This document shows positions 22,773 to 33,021 of a stretch of DNA of 64,000 nt, one piece after another; position 1 is the stretch's first letter, and every line of letters begins with the position of its first letter. Position numbers and translations under genes: made by a program. The stretch comes from Azolla caroliniana (Eukaryota; Polypodiophyta). The notes below the pieces were generated by a model that was not told where the DNA came from, made no database searches, and was given only the letters and a program-made list of their open reading frames with translations. The stretch lies in the NCBI GenBank assembly GCA_043228905.1, contig JBHGNT010000006.1:496001-560000 (forward strand), in the 5' to 3' direction.

Positions 22773-23172
22773 GGATGTAGCTCAGTTGGTAAGGTTGCCC
22801 AATGGAGACCAGGTGGTCATGGGTTCAACCCCTACATTCCACAGTGGCATCTAGTGAAATAGAGATATATATGAAGTATATAATAGAGAGGTGAGGAAAT
22901 TGGTTTCGAACCCAAGACACAGTGCTTGTAGTGCTAATAGCTTACCACTAGGGTAAGGTAATTACGATAAATAAGAGAGAGAGGTTGCCCAATGGAGACC
23001 AGGTGGTCATGGGTTCAACCCCTACATTCCACAGTAGCATCTAGTGAATTAAGAGATATATAAGACGTATATAATAGAGAGGTGAGGAAGGTGGGTTTCA
23101 AACCCACAACGCGGTGCTTGTAGTGCTAATAGCTTACCACTAGGGTAAGGTAATTACGATAAATCAAAAAGA
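22773..23172 (+). repeat. SINE-like inverted dimer of tRNA-like heads, tandemly duplicated
   Basis: A 68-nt tRNA-like module lies at 22773-22840. Its ends can pair (GGATGTAG with CTACATTCC), box A is TAGCTCAGTTGG (22778-22789) and box B is GGTTCAACCCC (22822-22832). About 50 bases later a second tRNA-like module reads on the opposite strand (box A-like CCCTAGTGGTAAGC, box B-like GGTTCGAAACC, plus about 22895-22960). The unit 22793-22982 is repeated in tandem at 22983-23172 (period 190) with few differences; the second unit lacks the first 20 bases of head 1. The anticodon region is not that of a normal tRNA, so this is read as a SINE rather than a tRNA gene. Confidence 0.6.
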
Positions 23173-24011
23173 GAGAGGGGAAAACATTCTTAATCAATCT
23201 ACGATTTGGAAACTTCCTATTACTTGCTAGAAAGAATTCACACATAGTCAATGAAACTTTGATTCTTGAAGTAAGGTTCTATAACATCCCGAGGTCATTT
23301 TTGCATAAGAACCCTTTCGCTATACTCTTGGTTCTCCTTTTATAGGGTCCATAAGGTTTGTCCTCTTGTTATACTCTTGTTAATTGATTCATATTCCTCC
23401 ATGACTTGAATGTTAGACTCCTTGATTTGCATATACCACAACCCTTGATATGCTTGCATTCCTTCCATTTATAAGCACTAGCACCAAATCCCATGCTTTC
23501 TTTTCCTTTCCACTACCTATCATGAACATGAAAAAGATTAGATAAGAAAATGACAAGTATGGATCGTTGGAAGAATGGCCCCATGTATGAGAGAATGAGA
23601 AAATGGGCGAAAATGTGCATGGGTGGGAAATTAGAGAAGACCTTGTGTGGATGATAAGGGATGAGCAAATGGGTTGAAACGGAATGGATCAAGAGGAGCA
23701 TAATCAAAAGAGTTGTGTGTTAAGTTGTATAGGGCTCACCTGATGAATTTATGATGGGAGATTCTTCTTTGGCTTGTTTTGTTGAGGCTCAGACATGGTA
23801 ACACATTATTGTTCGTGGTGTAATAAAAAAATGTGCATAAGTGTGTGAAAGTATGAAAGAATCACATGGGGCTCTATACAAAGGTAGGTGTTTGATGTCA
23901 ATATAATCCCTTCACCCATGACCACCTGGTGAACCTTACCAACTGAGCTACATCCATATGAGCTCCCTCTCTTTATTCCATAGATATTTCTTACTTCACT
24001 ACATGCCATTG
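23173..24011. other. Intergenic stretch with a SINE fragment
   Basis: No gene seen. A short minus-strand fragment of tRNA-like head 1 lies at about 23917-23958 (accacctggtgaaccttacc then aactgagctacatcc), missing its middle. Confidence 0.4.
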
Positions 24012-24067
24012 TGGAATGTAGGGATTGAACCCATGACCACCTGGTCTCCATTGGACAAACTTACCAA

Positions 24068-25215
24068 TGTTGTGAAACAGGTCCCTTTAGATGGGAAGAG
24101 TACGAGCCGAATCGGATGGAACTAATGGGCAATTCTTCTAAGGCTGATAAGCTGAGGCCGAAATAAAAAATCAAAATTGAAAATCGATTATGTAACCAAC
24201 TCGGGAGACTATATTTGTAAATAGTCTAAATAAGCCCCATGTGGGCTATATTTGTAAATATCCAGAAAGTTGTATAAGTATATATACAACTAGGGCAAAC
24301 TTTATGTGAGGTGAGAGGATCATTAGGGTAGTTGAATATAGTTGTATAGTTACACTATGGTAGTTGCCTTGGTAATTGAGTGTGAGTGATAGTAGGAGAG
24401 TGAGAATAGAGTTGTAACTCTGTAGTCGTCTGTTGACGAAGAAGAACTCAAGGTCGTTGCCTTCGAGTGCCTTATTGTATATTCCTCCTACCGTATAGTG
24501 ATTTGTTTGGAGTTTGTGGACTCCACATGGTTTTTCCCATTTCGGCTTATGTTTTATCGTGGAAAACCTAAATGGGAAAAACCACGTGGAGTCCACAAAC
24601 TCCAAACAAATCACTATACGGTAGGAGGAATATACAATAAGGCACTCGAAGGCAATGACCTTGAGTTCTTCTTAATGGAGGAACTAACTCAATCGGATCG
24701 AACTGTGGCAGCAATCCAGAATTGAATAGTGGTAGCAATTGAGAGTACAATGGTGACAATGGAGGAGTGAACTCTGTCGGATCGAATAGTGGCAACAATG
24801 TAGAACTGAGTGTCGAATGGCAGCAATGGAGGAGTGAACTCAATAGGAGCGAACAGTGGCAGTAATCTAAGCCTAAATAGTCACAAACTGACGGCCAACG
24901 TGATGTGGCAATAGATCATGCATAATGGACCTAGGAATTTGGTATATAATTTATGGTGCATGTTTATGTTGCACATTTATGGTGCTCATTTATATATTTA
25001 AAACATTCTAATGTTTTCATTCAAGGTGCAAAAATGTAGCTTTTAGCATAGCTAATTAGCTTTTCCACTCCCATGCTTTCACCCTCTTGTGTTCTTGTGT
25101 TTTTTCTTGTTTTCTGTACTTTTGCTTTCTTGTCTATTTGAGCACTATCTTTCTTGATTCTTTGCACCCGAGTATACATACAAGAAACCGGTTGTGGCTG
25201 GTTCCGATCCTAACA
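24068..25215 (+). repeat. Solo copia-type LTR (F-like) with internal inverted duplication
   Basis: It starts TGTTGTGAAACAGGTCCCTT and ends ATCCTAACA, matching the two ends of the F LTR at 38529-39080. Perfect 5-bp duplications accaa flank it (24063-24067 and 25216-25220). At 1148 bp it is about twice the length of the F LTR (552 bp). The excess starts at about 24546 and consists of an inverted copy of LTR bases 24439-24542 at 24570-24673 plus unrelated sequence to about 25080 with a loose repeat built on cggatcgaa..gtggcaacaat. Confidence 0.8.
24439..24673. repeat. 104-bp near-perfect inverted repeat inside the solo LTR
   Basis: The arms are 24439-24542 and 24570-24673, with a 27-base loop. 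Counting by eye, only two positions differ between the arms. The centre includes the LTR word GGTTTTTCCCATTT and its complement. A transcript crossing it would fold into a long hairpin. Confidence 0.9.
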
Positions 25216-25264
25216 ACCAACTAAGCTACATCTATCTTATATCTCTCTCTCTCTCTTACTGTAA

Positions 25265-25446
25265 TTAGTTTACCCTAGTGGTAAATCGTTCACCCTTACA
25301 TCTTGGGTTTAAAACCTAAATTTCTCACCTTTCTATTATATACTTCATACAACACTTAATTCACTAGATGCCATTATGGAATGTAGGGGTTGAACCCATG
25401 ACCACCTGGTCTCCATTGGGCAACCTTACCAACTAAGCTACATCCA
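25265..25446 (-). repeat. SINE-like inverted dimer, minus copy
   Basis: It has the same composite as 22773-22960 in the opposite orientation: head 2 (CCCTAGTGGTAAATCG, about 25272, with GGGTTTAAAACC) comes first on plus, then a spacer, then a complete head 1 on minus (25378-25445). A CT microsatellite (25453-25494) follows and a third partial head (ggaatgtaggggttgaac, about 25531-25549) ends where gypsy H begins. Confidence 0.55.
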
Positions 25447-25450
25447 TCTA

Positions 25451-25496
<46 letters not shown>

Positions 25497-25549
25497 GCCA
25501 TAGATATCTCTTACTTCACTAGATGCTCTTGTGGAATGTAGGGGTTGAA

Positions 25550-26063
25550 CACGTCGTCGACCATTACTTCAAGTGGATGGTCAACTTGGTGATGATGCCG
25601 ATGGGGGTGGGGCAAATGAGGTACCTGGTGTTGGCGAGAGAAGACCTGACGAAGCGGGTGCAGGGCCGGGCCTTAACGAACAAAACGATTGCCACGGTTT
25701 ACAGGTTCCTGATTGAGGATGTCATCTTCTGATACGAGTGCGTGGAAAAATCGTGGTTGATCATGGGGAGCTAGACGCGCTGGAAGCGGAGGAGTTCTTC
25801 GATCGACTAGGGGTCAAGCTCTCCCTCACAACGACGTACAATCCGAAAGGAAACGGGAAGGTCGAGAGAGGGCACATGCCGATTGTGAAATGGCTAGTCC
25901 TAGCATTCGACAGATGGGATCAGGAACTGGTCAAGGCTTCTTCCTTACGCTTTATGGGTTGATCGAACCACGCACAGTTTAGTGACTGGGTACACGCCGT
26001 CCGAACTCATGTTTGGGCAAAAGTCGATCATGCCTGTGGAGTGAACAATCTCTTCGTAGATAG
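25550..26063 (+). pseudogene. Integrase core of gypsy element H, left part (split by element G2)
   Basis: The plus strand encodes a Ty3/gypsy integrase core. Landmarks are YLVLAREDLT, a kinked region after VATVYRFLIEDVIF, VDHGELDA (second catalytic Asp) and YNPKGNGKVERGH with the catalytic Glu in KVERGH, then PIVKWL. Stops at 25730-25732 and 25960-25962 and small frame changes make it non-functional. It breaks at 26063, where G2 inserted, and the C-terminal part resumes at 33473. The left end abuts a SINE fragment and no protease or RT of H is visible to the left. Confidence 0.75.
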
Positions 26064-26510
26064 TGTTATTCCTTAGGGTTGGACAATGGCCTAACATAGG
26101 GTGTCTACGGAAGACACTTCACCGAAGGGGTGTTACGGCGAGATAACTTAAGACACAACGATTAAGCAGACTCAATTGGTTACTTAAGCAATACGGCATT
26201 AACTCAATACTTAAGATATAACAATTAATACAGAACGGTAATCAATACGTGAAGATAAAACAAGAAGCTTATATTAATTCTCCGTTAAAGTTTTACATTG
26301 TAACCGGGCCTTTATATAGGTCACCGGTACTACGTACAAAACGGTGCCAACCAGCACCTATTCGGAACCGGTCCGGATCCGGATCGGCATACCGATTCCA
26401 GTCCGTCCATTCACTACTTAATTATAATCTATTCTACTTAATTAAAATAGATTCTGAATAGCAATCCCCTTCACATTATGGTCTTTAACTCCTTTGCCGG
26501 CCGGGTAACA
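26064..26510 (-). repeat. 3' LTR of gypsy G2
   Basis: It is collinear with 33022-33472 with only scattered differences (for example gacaatggcctaacatagg versus gacaatggcctaacacagg), which suggests a fairly recent insertion. Confidence 0.9.
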
Positions 26511-26563
26511 CATGGCACGCCCGTGGGACAGTACCTTGTACGTCGAATCCCACTATCCAGCCC

Positions 26564-29552
26564 TTAGCCGTCATCCAAGATATCCAAAATACTCTGCTCC
26601 AGGGTGTCCAATGGTTCTTCGGAACTCTATTGTTGCTACTGTGGTTGTGGTTGTTGTTGATGTTGTTGTTGTTGTGGTTGTGGTTGTTGTTGCGTTTGAT
26701 CGGCTCCCGATACTGGCGGTTGTGGCGGTACTTCCTCCGTCAGCTGCTCTGTCGGAATTGACTCCGATTGACTCGTCCCGGTCTCCGTCCGGTCCTTGCC
26801 CCGACGATGGCTCCTCATCGTTGAGGTTGACGGTCGCTGCCTGCTTTGCTTCTTCTCTCCATAGCCTGGTCCGCTCATAGCTTTCAAACTAGATTTGAGC
26901 ATCCAGTCGATCATCGTCCAGTTGTGCTACCAGTTGCTAGACCACTGTTGCTTGTTCCTCCGCTAGAGTTACAAAATCTTCTGCTAACTCATCTCTTACG
27001 GCGGTGAAGTCCTCCTTTGTTAGCATGTCGGAGTCGTCGCCATCCTTCTGCCGGTTTTCCGCGTCCGCCCTTAGCAACTGGAGCTCGACTGTGTGCTTTG
27101 CCCATTTGTCCCACCATTGCGTGGAGCTTTCGTCAACCAAGCATTTGTTCTTGTTCCTCCATGCTTGGACAATGAACTGGATCCGCTCAAGTCCCATGTT
27201 TGATTTGTCCTCCGTGGCTTGCCGTTCGTCCTTCAATTGCTTGATCAACGCCACTGTATCTACCTCCTGCTCCCGGTAATGTGACAATTGGTTTTGATAG
27301 GTGTTCTGCAACCTCTGCAATACCATTGTCGCTCTTTCCTTCTCTTCATAATGCTGCTTATGGAGCTCCATACGTTCTTGCGCGGCATCCTCCAACATCG
27401 TGGTTCTTTCAGCCCGTTCCTCCGTTAGCGCCGTCTCAGCTCGATGCACTTCCTGCCAGAGCTTTGCCATCTTCTCCTGCTGTTTCTTGTGCTCCGTATC
27501 CAGGTGCTTGTAGTCCCAGTGCAGGTGCTCAAAATCCTCAGTCTTCTGCTTCAGCTTTTGGTTGAGTTGTCGGCGAGCGCGGTGTTCCCAATCCTTCTGT
27601 TGACGGAGTTCTTCTTTAAGTCTTTCGATCTCTATTTCCGCCATCCGTCGCAACTTCTCCTTTTCTTGCAGCACCTTCTCTTTCTCCTCCTTCAGCCGGT
27701 CATATGCATGATGTCCTTTCCGCAGGTTCTCTTCTGCCCGACGGAGGTTCTCAACAGTCTTTCTTTGTTCTTCTTCTGCCGCTTTCTTCAAGTCCCGCTC
27801 TCGAGTGCGTAATGCTTCTTGTGCGGCCAGTTCATCTCTTAATTCAGCAAGCTCTTTTGCTTGCGTTGCCACTATCTCCGAGACTGGTTCCGTCTTCGGG
27901 GTCTTATTGCTATGTACAGGTGTCGGTGTTTCTTTATTCTGTACATCTACCGGAGTCACCGGTGCTTGGAGTTGTGGTCCGGTTAAGGCGATTTTGGCCA
28001 ATTCTTCTGTGGCCAGGTCCAAGTCTTGTTCTAAGCTCTGAATCCTTGACCGGGCCGTCTCTAGTTCTCCAATTGTGACGAGCAACCGATCCATCTGCGC
28101 TTTCTCTTCCACCTCTATGTAGTGTACCACTCCGACAATCTGTTCTCCAATCCACCGGAGCCATTGGCTGCCGGTGCCCTGTTGTTGCGTCTGCCCGGAG
28201 GGTTGGCTGTTGGTGTCGCTTGCCAGTGGTCGGTTTTGTCCGGTTGCGTCGAGCTGCAACTCTAGCTCTTGTTGGTGACCACTTTGTCGTTCATGTTCTG
28301 GTTGTGGCTCCGTTGGCCGTTCCGTCTTTGGATGTTCTTGGCCTATCGGTGGGGTAGGCAACTATACTTCCGGCGCTTGCATTTTAGGTCTTGCCATATC
28401 TTGACCCGCCGATAGAGGTCGTTGTGCAGGGAGCTCTGTGACCAGTTCTGTCCGAACCGGTTCCGATTCCATCCTTGGTGCGGGCTGCTCAGTGCGGGGT
28501 ACAGGCGTTCCATCCTTCTTTGGGTCCGAACGCTCCCCGGCCTGTTCGGAGGTGCTTGCCTTTTGGCGCCGCTGGAGGTGCTCTAACAATTCCTCCTCCG
28601 CTTCCTCCTCTTGAGTCCCGATGTTGATTTTCGCTGCCAAGGGGTCCGGCGCTTGTTGAACCGGTCGGTGAAGTCTGATCTTGATTGGCCGTGCCGGTGG
28701 CTCCTCCTGCATTTTCGCCTGCCACTTCCTATTGGCGCACTCCTTTGCCGCTTGGTCCGTGTCGGCCGCCTTCCCTTTGGTTGCCTTAGAGGCCAACAAC
28801 TATTGCCGTTTCGAGGCCGTTTTTGGGGTGCCTTCGGTTGTTCTTCCCCGCTTTGTGGTCTTGACGGGCTCGATAGGTGGCACCAATAGGGTGAGCCATT
28901 GCGCCACTGCCATCCATATCTTGTGACCCTCCTTGCCTCTGACAGAGTCGATGGCCGCACAGAGGCCATCCGCAATCAGTACCGGCCAGTCCACCTTCAC
29001 GCCTTCATATGTTGCTATGATTAAGTCGGCCCGGTTCTGAGGCATGCACGGGGGTCGAGGGTATACATGTCCAAATTCATGGAGCACACGGGCAATCTCT
29101 CGAAATAGTGGATCTTCGTCGCCTTGTGTCCGGTAGGCCTTGCTGGCCAGAGAGTATTCCCCAAAATATTTTCGGAGCTGCTCTGGGGTAGGGTTGTCGA
29201 TAGTGAAGATGCCCCCTTCCGGAAGGCCAATCAAAGCATGGATGGCCTCCTCCGTGATCAGCTCCATGTCAATTTCCTTGACTATCTTCTCCGCCTCCCG
29301 ATGTGGTGGCGCCTCCATGATTGTGAGGAGACCTTCTAACCCGTGCTGCCTTAGCCACTTCTTGGCTGCTTCAGAGAGTGCTTGGCAGTCCATGGCTTCT
29401 TCGAGGTCGGTGAGCGCTGGTGAGGGGTGCATTTGAGGAGGCTCTGTGTGCGTGGGCTCACATTTGATGATCTTCAATCGCATGTGCTCGTTTGTGCTCC
29501 TCTGTTCGCGAAATGTGAAGGCTTCTAGGCGGTGGGAGTTTTCTTGCTGCAT
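26564..29552 (-). pseudogene. Extra ORF (ORF3) of gypsy G2, downstream of integrase; coiled-coil protein of unknown function
   Basis: The minus-strand frame begins MQQENSHRLEAFTFREQ at 29552 and can be followed for about 995 codons. Part 1 (29552-28800) is a globular 250-residue region with EEAIHALIGLPEGGIFT and VDWPVLIADGLC, resembling in layout the plant-mobile-type domains of some gypsy extra ORFs. Part 2 (28799-28362) is Pro/Glu/Lys rich. Part 3 (28361-26937, 474 residues) is a long heptad-rich coiled coil (about residues 160-400, many Glu/Lys/Gln/Arg). The end (to TAA at 26564-26566) is Gln/Pro rich and finishes LDTLEQSILDILDDG. Parts 1-3 share one frame and are separated only by TAG codons (28800, 28362, 26937; then 26889, and in the other frame 26636 and 26627). 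A frameshift near 26800 is inferred. Function is unknown; it is not evidently an env protein because no membrane segment was seen. Confidence 0.6.
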
Positions 29553-29778
29553 GTTGGCGCCTTTTTTCTGACTCGCGCGTGTGCACGTCGTGTACTAAAA
29601 TAGAATGACGTGCCATGTGGCGGTGGTTTAATATCCTATTAATAGCCCACTACGTACCTTTTCAAAGTAAGTGCCTAATCATTCCTTGTTCTTGCATGTG
29701 TCCGTTCACCCCTCGCCCTTGCATGATTTACTTTGATTCGATTCGATTTATTTATTTTTGTTTGCACAAATGTTTTGG

Positions 29779-30285
29779 TTAATTCGCATCTGGTCCCACT
29801 GGACCCCTATCCGGATTGTGGGACTTGCCGGCCGCTGGACTGCTTGCCGTCACGTTGTTCTTGCCATTTGCCGGCTCGTGCTCCCTCTTATCGGCTTCGC
29901 CCTTACCGATTGCTAAACGTGTTGCCGTCTCTTCTGACATACCGGTGTCCGGTTCTATGTCAGCCTTTACTTGTTCAAATGGGTTTCTTGGCATGGGTCC
30001 ATTGTATGGTTTGAGTCGGAACCCATTGACCCATTTACCCAAAACCTTGCCGGCGAGTGTCCCTAACTGGTAGGAACCGTTGAACTCATGCGTAATCCAA
30101 TATGGTCCGGTCCACCGAAACCGTAGCTTCCCCGACATCTTACCCATCCGGGTCTGGAATACTAGTACCGGCTTACCGATTCCGAACATCTTTTCATTCC
30201 CTTTCCGGTGACGATCCACGAACGCTTTCCTTCGCCGTTGCTCTAGTTCTAGGTGCATGATGCTGGCTAGCCGGTGTTCTTCCAA
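29779..30285 (-). pseudogene. Integrase C-terminal domain of gypsy G2
   Basis: The 168-residue frame contains the GPY/F module (FRWTGPYWITHEFNGSYQL) that marks gypsy integrase C-termini, preceded by a basic coil (LEQRRRKAFVDRHRKGN). It is displaced in frame from the core at 30893-30330, so a frameshift separates them. A hydrophilic Gly/Lys/Glu tail follows. Confidence 0.75.
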
Positions 30286-30329
30286 TTCGCATAACGCGGC
30301 TAACCGGATAGCTTCCGATTCCTTCTCAT

Positions 30330-30893
30330 TTAGGCGTTCCCGAATCTGTATTCGTAAACTCGGTACCTGGACTCTACCGGCATCACTGCTTCCAATCCGA
30401 ATGCTAGGCGAAACAGTGTTGTGCGGATACTTGTCTTATATGCCGTTCGGTAGGCCCAGAGTGCACTATGTAGCTTTGTATCCCAATCCGTTTGGTTCTC
30501 ATTGACGATTTTTTGCAGGATGTTCTGTATTGTTTTATTTGTTAACTTAGCTAATCTGTTGGCTTGCGGATAATAGGGAGTGCTCCGTTTGTGCACCACC
30601 GCATAAAATGTCGTCAAACTTGCCACTACTTGCCTTACGAAGTGCCCACCTTGGTCACTTATTAGCTCTATCGGACATCGATACCGGCACCAGATGTTTT
30701 CATATAAAAATTTTGCCGTGGATGCCGCGGTGTTGTCGCGTAGTGCTTTGGCTTCCACCCATTTTGTACAATAATTCGTAGCAACAATTACGTACCAGTT
30801 GCCGGTTCTCATTGCTGGTGGTTTGAATGGACCGACAAAATCCAGCCCCCATTTCTGAAATGGTTCTAAAGGTAGCACAGGCTGGTGAGGCAT
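30330..30893 (-). pseudogene. Integrase core of gypsy G2
   Basis: The core has the first Asp in GLDFVGPF and the second in LISDQGGHF. The third catalytic residue is altered: where ANG-Q-AE-x-TNK is usual, this copy reads NRLAKLTNK, Glu replaced by Lys (codon plus 30546-30548). Integrase would be inactive. The upstream His/Cys zinc module is in a different frame (30924-31247, ending CDLC). The frame opens after a TGA at 30894-30896. Confidence 0.85.
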
Positions 30894-30923
30894 TCAAGCT
30901 TGTTCGGTTGGTTGGCCCATTCG

Positions 30924-31715
30924 CTAACATAGGTCACATTCTTTAGCGTACCGAACTGCATCCTTCAATGTTGTCGGCCACCATAGTCCACTCTGCCATA
31001 TTTTCTTTGCCGTAGCATCTCCGACATAATGTCCTCTAGCCACTCCGAGTGTGCTTCGCGCAATATTATTTCCTTTTCGTCGCTGCGCACTGCACGCTGC
31101 CATATGCCATCTACGCCTTTGTGGTACAGTGTGTCCTGTAATAGACAGAAGTGCCGGCTTTGAACCGCTAAGCGTTTCCTTTCGTCTTTGTTCATCTCCT
31201 CCGGAGGTAAACCGGTGCTCAGAAATTGGTGCATGTTGGTGAGCCACTTGTCTTCCTTTGCGACCGTACCATCCGTTGCCGTTTCTGCTGTAACTCTAAA
31301 CAACTTTGCATCCGGAAAGTCGTCTAGGATGCCGTCACCGGTTTTGGTCCGGTTGGCTGCTTGGAGCGCCCTTTTCCGATTCCCGTGAATGACCCCCCTT
31401 TTTGTTGAAATGACATTTCTTATGGAAATTCTTTTTGTTGCGGTAACCTTGTCGGGGTTGGTCGTCATACTTGCCATAGTCGTCCCATCGTTGGTTGTAA
31501 CCAGGGGAGTGATCCCGGTTGTATCTCTCATACTGTCCATTATAGTCTCGGCATCTATCATGTCTGTCATACCGGTCATAAGCGTCTCTTCGATCGCTAT
31601 ACCGGACATCTTGTGCCGGCCAGTAGCGCTCCTCTCGCCGCCAGCATTCTTCTTCTTCCTCCTGGTTGCTTCGTGGTTCAATTTGCCGGACCGGTGGTGC
31701 TTGCCGATTTAACAA
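30924..31715 (-). pseudogene. gag tail joined to pre-integrase region of gypsy G2 (PR-RT-RNase H deletion junction)
   Basis: Overlapping minus frames first encode a Tyr/Arg/Asp-rich gag tail (31715-31335, repeats such as YDRYDRHDR). The other frame (31681-30965) then continues directly into DDFPDAKLFRV..NMHQFLSTGLPPEEM..RHFCLLQDTLYHKG, which in gypsy elements is the RNase H-to-integrase linker and zinc region. The catalytic protease, RT and RNase H that should lie between are absent. Frameshifts are needed to connect the pieces. Confidence 0.6.
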
Positions 31716-31730
31716 GTTATACTCACACCG

Positions 31731-32966
31731 TTACATTGTGTGACTTCTGGAGTGGCAGAGCAAGCATTGGGAACGCATGGTGCATTCCAGCGCCGAATGT
31801 CCGGTATTCAGGCATGTCGTACATTGAATTGCTTGCCAGAAACGGAGGTCCTCCTCTGTCGGTAGTGCACGCTGAAGTGCACCCATGGTTAGCCATGAAC
31901 TTGAGTTTTCCATTTCCCGAACTCTGTCGATCACTTGATCTATGCTACTGGTTCGGAAATCAATAACGGTGCACACCGTTCGTAAGGGTTCCCGGAGTGC
32001 TGCTAAGAATATGGCCTTTGTTTCTTCCTCTGGTGGTGTCCAGTTGAGCTGATTGTGGATCTGCTGGAACCGGATGACAAACTGTTGAATGTTCTCCATT
32101 GGTTCTTGCCGGATACTGTAAAATAAGCCTACCATTTCCTGTTGGTCCATCTCCTTGTGAAAGAAATGCAAGAATTTTGTTTTTAATGTTTCAAACGTGG
32201 GGATGGTGCTGGGATCTTGTGTTCGGTGCCATCTGGCGGCCAGTCCCTCCAAGGTCATGCCGAACTCTGCCCTTTTTGAGCATTCCTCTTCGGTTTCATT
32301 TAAGCATTGGGACACATGGTTTGCCTCCCAGGTCTGTTGAAACGCGTGGATGTGGGCTTCCGCGTCCGGATCATCCCGGTATCTGGGATATTGGAACGGC
32401 ATATCGTCGTCTGGTGTCGGTACACGAGTTGGTGGTGTCGGTGGTCTGTCCCGCTCCTCTGTCGGTGTTGGAGGCCTCTCCTCCGCGACTTCCGGTGTCA
32501 GAGGCCTCTCGTCCTCGACTTCTGGTTCTGGTTCTGGAGTGTGCTCGACTTCTGGTGCTGGAGGTTCCAACGTTGTCAATTCTGGTTCCGGTGTCGGCAA
32601 CGTATCCGACTCCTCATCCTCCGGTCCGTCTGGGGTGTCGTTACTACTGAGGTAGTTCGTCTGCGCGCTATATTCCCCATCCGAACCCGATTCAAATGCC
32701 AAAAATGCTTCGGATTCGCCTTCGCCCGCTGCCAATGCCTAGAGAAGGGATTCCGCTTCCCGAAGGCTACTTAGGCTGCTTCCTTCGTCCGGGTAGTCAT
32801 TTTGTTGTAAACGAAGTGACTCCTTGGCCACTCTCCGGATCACTTTGGAAAATGAGCGATGAGCTCTGATTTCTTCTGCCGCTTGCTGGAAAGCCTCTTG
32901 CTTCCTCAGCCGTTCAGCAAGTCTCCTTGCTCGCTTCGTAACTGGGTCATTCGTTGGTCGCGTCAT
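31731..32966 (-). pseudogene. gag of gypsy G2
   Basis: The frame starts MTRPTNDPVTKRARRLAERL at 32966, about 40 bases beyond the primer binding site, and runs to 31731 with one in-frame TAG (32739-32741). An acidic Pro/Glu repeat region (TPEPEPEVEDERPLTPE) precedes the capsid-like segment (ARWHRTQDPSTIPTFETLKTKF, VIRFQQIHNQL). The C-terminal part has a zinc knuckle CTTCLNTGHSALEC (C-x2-C-x4-H-x4-C) and the start of a second (CLLCHSRSH). It packages RNA and builds the particle in functional relatives. Confidence 0.8.
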
Positions 32967-33021
32967 CCATTCCCACCGTTGTTCGTTGCGATTGTGCAGG
33001 AATCGTGGTCGCCAAAAACTG

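Larger units (their letters stand above)
24012..25235 (-). repeat. SINE-like head 1, minus, split by a solo LTR
   Basis: The 5' part of the split is at 24012-24067 and the rest resumes at 25216 with the duplicated accaa followed by CTAAGCTACATC. Joined, the order corresponds to the intact minus copy at 25378-25445. This shows the solo LTR landed in a pre-existing SINE. Confidence 0.6.

Noticed and set aside
22773-22840. A functional tRNA gene
   Set aside because: Boxes A and B and acceptor pairing are present, but the anticodon arm is not canonical, several diverged copies exist nearby and they are joined to a second head, so a SINE is more likely.
24246-24725. Two ORFs on opposite strands with the same N-terminus (MICLEFVDSTWFF)
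   Set aside because: This is not a conserved protein; it is the direct result of the inverted repeat in the solo LTR.
27004-28078. Plus-strand ORFs opposite the coiled-coil ORF3 of G2
   Set aside because: They are Leu/Ser-rich mirror frames of a Glu/Lys/Gln coiled coil and have no independent support.
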